IMG/VR virus record: IMGVR_UViG_3300029988_000021
Span: 1 to 25,350 of that record
DNA length: 25,350 nt
Direction: 5' to 3' (one strand)
DNA from: a virus
Below, one piece after another: positions 22,759-25,350 of the stretch. Below the pieces are notes generated by a model. It worked only from the letters and a program-made list of their open reading frames with translations. It was not told the DNA's origin and made no database searches. A program made the translations under genes and the position numbers. The first letter of the stretch is position 1. Every line of letters begins with the position of its first letter.

Positions 22759-22950
22759 CTATCTGGATCCGAGCTTCACCGTCTTGGCCTTCGCCGCGGG
22801 CTTGGTATCCTTCGTCGGCTGGGGCATGGAGACGGGATGGATCTGGGGCATAGAGACGGTGCGCTCGTCTCTCCCGAGGTAGACGGTAGCTGGGCGCGGG
22901 GCGGGGCGGGTGGGAGTTGATCGACCGAGATTGACGGGTTGGACTGGCAT
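22759..22950 (-). CDS. Pro-rich basic small protein, 63 aa
   Basis: GGAGGT lies eight bases before the ATG, a strong site. It begins MPVQPVNLGRSTPTRPAPRP, contains ATVYLGRDERTVSMP and ends KTKPAAKAK-like, KTVKLGSR. Two similar phrases, VNLGR and VYLGR, plus VKLGS near the end, look like a weak internal repeat. Disordered, basic and without cysteine. Function unknown. Confidence 0.65.
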   Translation of the reverse strand: MPVQPVNLGRSTPTRPAPRPATVYLGRDERTVSMPQIHPVSMPQPTKDTKPAAKAKTVKLGSR

Positions 22951-23081
22951 TGGGTGAGACCTCCGCCTGTAGGGTAACAGAGACGGAAGGCTCGCAGGGG
23001 GCTTAGAGGGGTAAAAAGGGTGGTGGGGTAATATGGTCGAATCGCCAGCGGCGCGTCCTGGGGCGTCCTACGGAGGCAGTT

Positions 23082-23420
23082 TCAGGCGATCCGCTCGCCG
23101 CGGGCGCACTTGCCCCTGTGACCGGCAGATAGGCGGCAGGCATAGCTCTCGCCCTCCTGCTCCAGCCATTCGACGTGGGGGCAAGGCTCGACCGGTGAGG
23201 CCGCATCGACCTGCATGGCAACCGGCGCGATATTACCGGCGCAGATGGCGCGCAAGGCCGCCAAATCCGGCTTGACCGGCGGCAGGACTTCACCCACCAG
23301 CGCGACCGGCGTTGACGCGACCGGCGCACGGTAGGCCGCGTGCTCAGAGAGCACCTCTAACGCGACCTCGCGGATGCGCGCATCGAGGCCAACACCAGAC
23401 TCGCGTATCAACTCGCGCAC
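23082..23420 (-). CDS. Main open part of a zinc-ribbon protein, 112 aa
   Basis: The GTG at 23420 gives MRELIRESGVGLDARIREVA, then an Ala/Pro-rich middle, then a Cys/His end: C80, H82, C95, H101, C105 (PCPHVEW; ACRLSAGHRGKC). There is no ribosome site at the GTG. The same frame is open further upstream, to 23522, and encodes an evident zinc ribbon, so this is probably the rear part of a longer, interrupted gene. The CxLxAGH phrase matches the 86-aa protein at 21613-21873. Confidence 0.6.
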   Translation of the reverse strand: MRELIRESGVGLDARIREVALEVLSEHAAYRAPVASTPVALVGEVLPPVKPDLAALRAICAGNIAPVAMQVDAASPVEPCPHVEWLEQEGESYACRLSAGHRGKCARGERIA

Positions 23421-23549
23421 AGATGCCGTCTTGTGCCAGCCTGTACGCTTACACCCAGAGCACAGGCGGGACGGGATCGAATCCTTAGCCAGCCAGACCC
23501 GGCCACATTCCGCATGCTCACATTACCACGCCCTAACAGTGGTCTCCAT
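23421..23549 (-). pseudogene. N-terminal zinc ribbon broken by an in-frame TAA
   Basis: From the ATG at 23549 (with GGGAG upstream) the frame reads METTVRAW, then TAA at 23523-23525, then CEHAECGRVWLAKDSI and PSRLCSGCKRTGWHKTAS, joining the 112-aa frame. The four cysteines and RxWxCE...CGRxWLA pattern are typical of small phage zinc ribbons, so the TAA falls inside a coding domain. It may be a nonsense mutation, a sequence error or, less likely, stop readthrough. Confidence 0.55.
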
Positions 23550-23597
23550 CGTAGACGCTCCCATGTTCCCAACGTAGACTAAACACCTGAACCGCCG

Positions 23598-23622
23598 TCT
23601 ACAGGGTAGATATTAGTCTACC
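23598..23622 (-). promoter_or_regulatory. Overlapping GTAGA/TCTAC inverted repeats, candidate operator
   Basis: TCTAC-AGG-GTAGA and GGTAGA-TATTAG-TCTACC share one arm. On the minus strand the spacer gives TAATAT, a possible -10 box for the early operon. Two further GTAGAC boxes lie at 23551-23556 and 23574-23579. This looks like an operator cluster controlling the leftward operon. Confidence 0.45.
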
Positions 23623-24467
23623 ATCGGTGATACAGAATAGACAAGCGCAACGCCTACCACCGCACACAGCAACGGCGAGCCGTAGCCCGCCGCGCTGCCA
23701 TTGGAAGGACTCAGCAGACATTCGCACCATGGTTGGCTGCTATCGTCGCTCGACCTCGGACCATGCTGCGCAGGCATGGCAACCCGACGTCGCCCAGTAA
23801 TGACAGCATACCACAACGTCAAAGACCACCCCGAAGAGTGGTCAGAGACGGTTGACAGCAGTGCTTCGAGACGTTGAGGCTTCGCGGTCCCAACTGAGAG
23901 CATACCACAGCCATCTACTAGCGCAAGTAAATAAATCTGCGTCAGACCTTGCGCCGCGCCCACCCAATGCCCCATGATCGAACTGTTGATATGCAGGGCT
24001 GGCGGAATCCCCTAAACTTCTACCTACCCTAAAAGCTGGCCATCGGAGAGATCCGACCGAGGCGAAAACGCCCCCAACAGGCCCAGGCAGCGACCAAACT
24101 GTAAACCCAGCCAGGCCGCACAAGGGGATTCCGAACCAATCCGAACATAAATGGCCTGTAATCAATAGGGTAGATGTGTGCCTGCATGGTGCTCGTGCTC
24201 AGAGGCAGGAGTGGGGGAGCGAAGTCGCGCCCTTTCCCCATCGCGGAATCAGCCCAAACGGAGCAACATGAGTGTGTCTCTCTATACACATATCGCATGG
24301 CGTAGTAACCATTTTAGGGGGTTACTTTCGTTGTAGATGGAGGTTACTAAAGTCGTAACACTAAAGTTGTATTGCGCAGATTGCATGGTAGATCTACTGT
24401 GATTGTGTTGCTGCTCTCCGGGTGTCAGTAGTAGAGGGAGTGGACAAACAGACTGGGTGACAACACA
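23623..24467. other. Repeat-rich divergent intergenic region, candidate origin or control region
   Basis: About 845 bases with no gene I can support. It holds AGCATACCACA twice (23805-23815, 23899-23909); GACCAC...GTGGTC (23824-23843); CGGAATCCCCT and its reverse complement (24003-24013, 24123-24133); AGTAACC...GGTTACT (24304-24326) with a further GGTTACT at 24342-24348; and the palindrome GTAGATCTAC (24388-24397). It separates the leftward early operon from the rightward genes. Such a place and content fit promoters, operators or an origin. Confidence 0.5.
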
Positions 24468-24623
24468 ATGATGAGCAATCGTACCGATACAATAATTATG
24501 ATCATCATAGCGATGACCGATGGAACCGCTAAAGTTTTTTCCAGCCAGATCAACGCATTCAAGGCCGATTTGCACCGCTTCGAGCGTATCGCGGTTGCAT
24601 TGGAGGGTCATTGTGGAAAATGA
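24468..24623 (+). CDS. Small hypothetical protein, 51 aa
   Basis: Two adjacent ATGs follow a GGGTGA. It encodes MMSNRTDTIIMIIIAMTDGT, then AKVFSSQINAFKADLHRFER and IAVALEGHCGK. The Ile/Met-rich start is a strand or hydrophobic core rather than a clear membrane helix. The stop overlaps the next gene, whose ribosome site lies inside this frame. Function unknown. It is more convincing than the alternative 86-codon frame that begins at 24520. Confidence 0.6.
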   Translation: MMSNRTDTIIMIIIAMTDGTAKVFSSQINAFKADLHRFERIAVALEGHCGK

Positions 24624-24780
24624 GGTTACATTGTGGATTGATTCGATCTTGCGGAAAGTTGCAGAACTTCCGGGACGCGATTCACCGATTGATAATCCAG
24701 ACTTGATGCTGGTGAGTGACAAGGAACTTCGCGCGATTCTTGAAGACGCCTGCGAAGAAATCAATCTCACTATCGAATAA
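24613..24780 (+). CDS. Small acidic protein, 55 aa
   Basis: GTG start five bases after GGAGGG. It encodes MENEVTLWIDSILRKVAELP (GTG as Met), then DNPDLMLVSDKELRAILEDA. It is helical and acidic. The longer frame from 24520 would add 31 residues that overlap the 51-aa gene in another frame and lack a ribosome site. Overlap of 11 bases with the upstream gene suggests coupling. Confidence 0.65.
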   Translation: MENEVTLWIDSILRKVAELPGRDSPIDNPDLMLVSDKELRAILEDACEEINLTIE

Positions 24781-24895
24781 CCTCCGCCGCGCCGATCCTA
24801 CGGTAAGCGGTAGCGTCCGACTGGTAATCAGGCCGCTCTACTCTGCATACATAAACCGCAATACAACAGGACGAACGCTGGGAGGCGTGAATAAA

Positions 24896-25303
24896 ATGGC
24901 ATACAACTTTGATCGGCTCATATCGGCAGGAATCAGCTTCGCGGACGCATCTGCACTCCGCCGCATCTCTATGACGCTTCACCGCTGGCATGAATTGGAA
25001 TGTGGCGACGGCAACAACTACGCCTCATGGTGCATCGTGCGCGGTGTGAAGACCGGGAAAGTCTTCGAGTATGACGACAACGGCAAGCCGTACCTAGAAC
25101 GCCACAGCAACACAGAGAACAAGCCCAGTTATACGCTGCTGGCCGACAAGGAACGCGGCGCACTGAAGAGGCTGGCCGCAATCATGGCGAAGCATCCGAA
25201 GATCACCGCATACGTCCAGGGCGATCCTCGCGGGTGCGCGCTTTACATCGGCGAAGGCTTGACCGATACCAACTACTCGAACGGCATCGCGGTCTATCAG
25301 TAG
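24896..25303 (+). CDS. Conserved phage-type protein, 135 aa
   Basis: I use the ATG that follows GGGAGG at ten bases; the frame is open further upstream, but that part is not protein-like. It begins MAYNFDRLISAGISFADASA, then LRRISMTLHRWHELECGDGN with NNYASWCIV and EYDDNGKPYLERHS, and ends VQGDPRGCALYIGEGL. The LHRWxELECG and QGDPRGCALYI phrases recur in hypothetical phage and plasmid proteins I know of; no function is established. It is the last gene before a strong hairpin. Confidence 0.8.
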   Translation: MAYNFDRLISAGISFADASALRRISMTLHRWHELECGDGNNYASWCIVRGVKTGKVFEYDDNGKPYLERHSNTENKPSYTLLADKERGALKRLAAIMAKHPKITAYVQGDPRGCALYIGEGLTDTNYSNGIAVYQ

Positions 25304-25309
25304 CCAACC

Positions 25310-25327
25310 GGGGGCAGCAATGCCCCC
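25310..25327 (+). terminator. Perfect 7-bp hairpin with GCAA loop
   Basis: GGGGGCA-GCAA-TGCCCCC, six bases after the 135-aa gene stop. The loop is a stable GNRA type. There is no T-run after it, so it may act as an RNA-stability or processing element or a weak terminator. AAGAAAGGGA at the window end looks like the ribosome site of a following gene. Confidence 0.55.
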
Positions 25328-25350
25328 ACCAACCAGCACGAAGAAAGGGA

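Noticed and set aside
22571-22882. 103-codon plus-strand frame in GC-rich DNA
   Set aside because: Arg/Gly/Pro-rich, no ribosome site, and its end overlaps the better supported 63-aa minus-strand gene.
23613-23975. 120-codon minus-strand frame in the repeat-rich region
   Set aside because: No Shine-Dalgarno, odd composition, and it is crossed by inverted and direct repeats.
24029-24298. 89-codon minus-strand frame
   Set aside because: No ribosome site and no recognisable pattern; it overlaps the long inverted repeat.
24282-24770. 162-codon minus-strand frame
   Set aside because: It lies opposite two better supported plus-strand small genes and has low-complexity Ser-rich sequence.
1-25350. 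CRISPR array or insertion sequence
   Set aside because: No regularly spaced repeat array and no transposase-like protein or matching terminal inverted repeats were seen.

Overview
This window is a piece of a double-stranded DNA tailed-phage genome or prophage. The packaging and head module is plain on the minus strand: small terminase, large terminase, portal, scaffold, major capsid protein, decoration-type proteins and head-tail adaptors. I see no integrase, tail tube or tape-measure gene. A short-tailed (podovirus-like) particle is plausible, but the window cuts the structural operon at base 1, so tail type is not settled. The host is not identified. Three tail-type proteins start with Sec signal peptides ending in AQ-like sites, which reminds me of Acidobacteriota-type soil bacteria; this is weak inference.

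Layout. (1) 1-17506, minus strand, late operon, read from right to left: membrane/coiled-coil protein, small protein, TerS, TerL, Cys-rich protein, a 22-codon membrane peptide, portal, a 22-codon very basic peptide, two small proteins, scaffold, capsid, two head proteins, adaptor, two small proteins, a 671-aa LamG-like/SGNH-hydrolase tail spike with a signal peptide, two more signal-peptide tail proteins (one split by a frameshift), more virion proteins, a second adaptor-like protein and a Cys-rich protein. (2) 17507-18121, a control region with an extended -10 box for the late operon. (3) 18122-18763, a lone plus-strand gene. (4) 18760-23549, minus strand, a tightly packed early-type operon of small proteins: DUF7694-like, DUF551, zinc-knuckle proteins, a helix-turn-helix protein, a PD-(D/E)XK-type nuclease and the remains of two DNA methyltransferases. 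(5) about 23550-24467, a long stretch without convincing genes, full of inverted repeats and lying between divergent operons, so a candidate promoter/operator or origin region. (6) 24468-25303, three small plus-strand genes followed by a perfect GCAA-loop hairpin.

Most neighbouring minus-strand genes overlap by ATGA, GTGA, TTGA or TGATG, which points to translational coupling and was used to choose starts. The main oddities are an adenine-methyltransferase front half fused in frame to a nuclease that keeps its own ribosome binding site; a cytosine methyltransferase with most of its middle deleted; a nonsense codon inside a zinc-ribbon gene; a frameshifted fibre gene; and a trio of tail-type proteins with Sec signals, unusual for proteins that should assemble in the cytoplasm. 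Several disruptions in one window could reflect relaxed selection, prophage decay or sequence errors; the sequence alone cannot decide.
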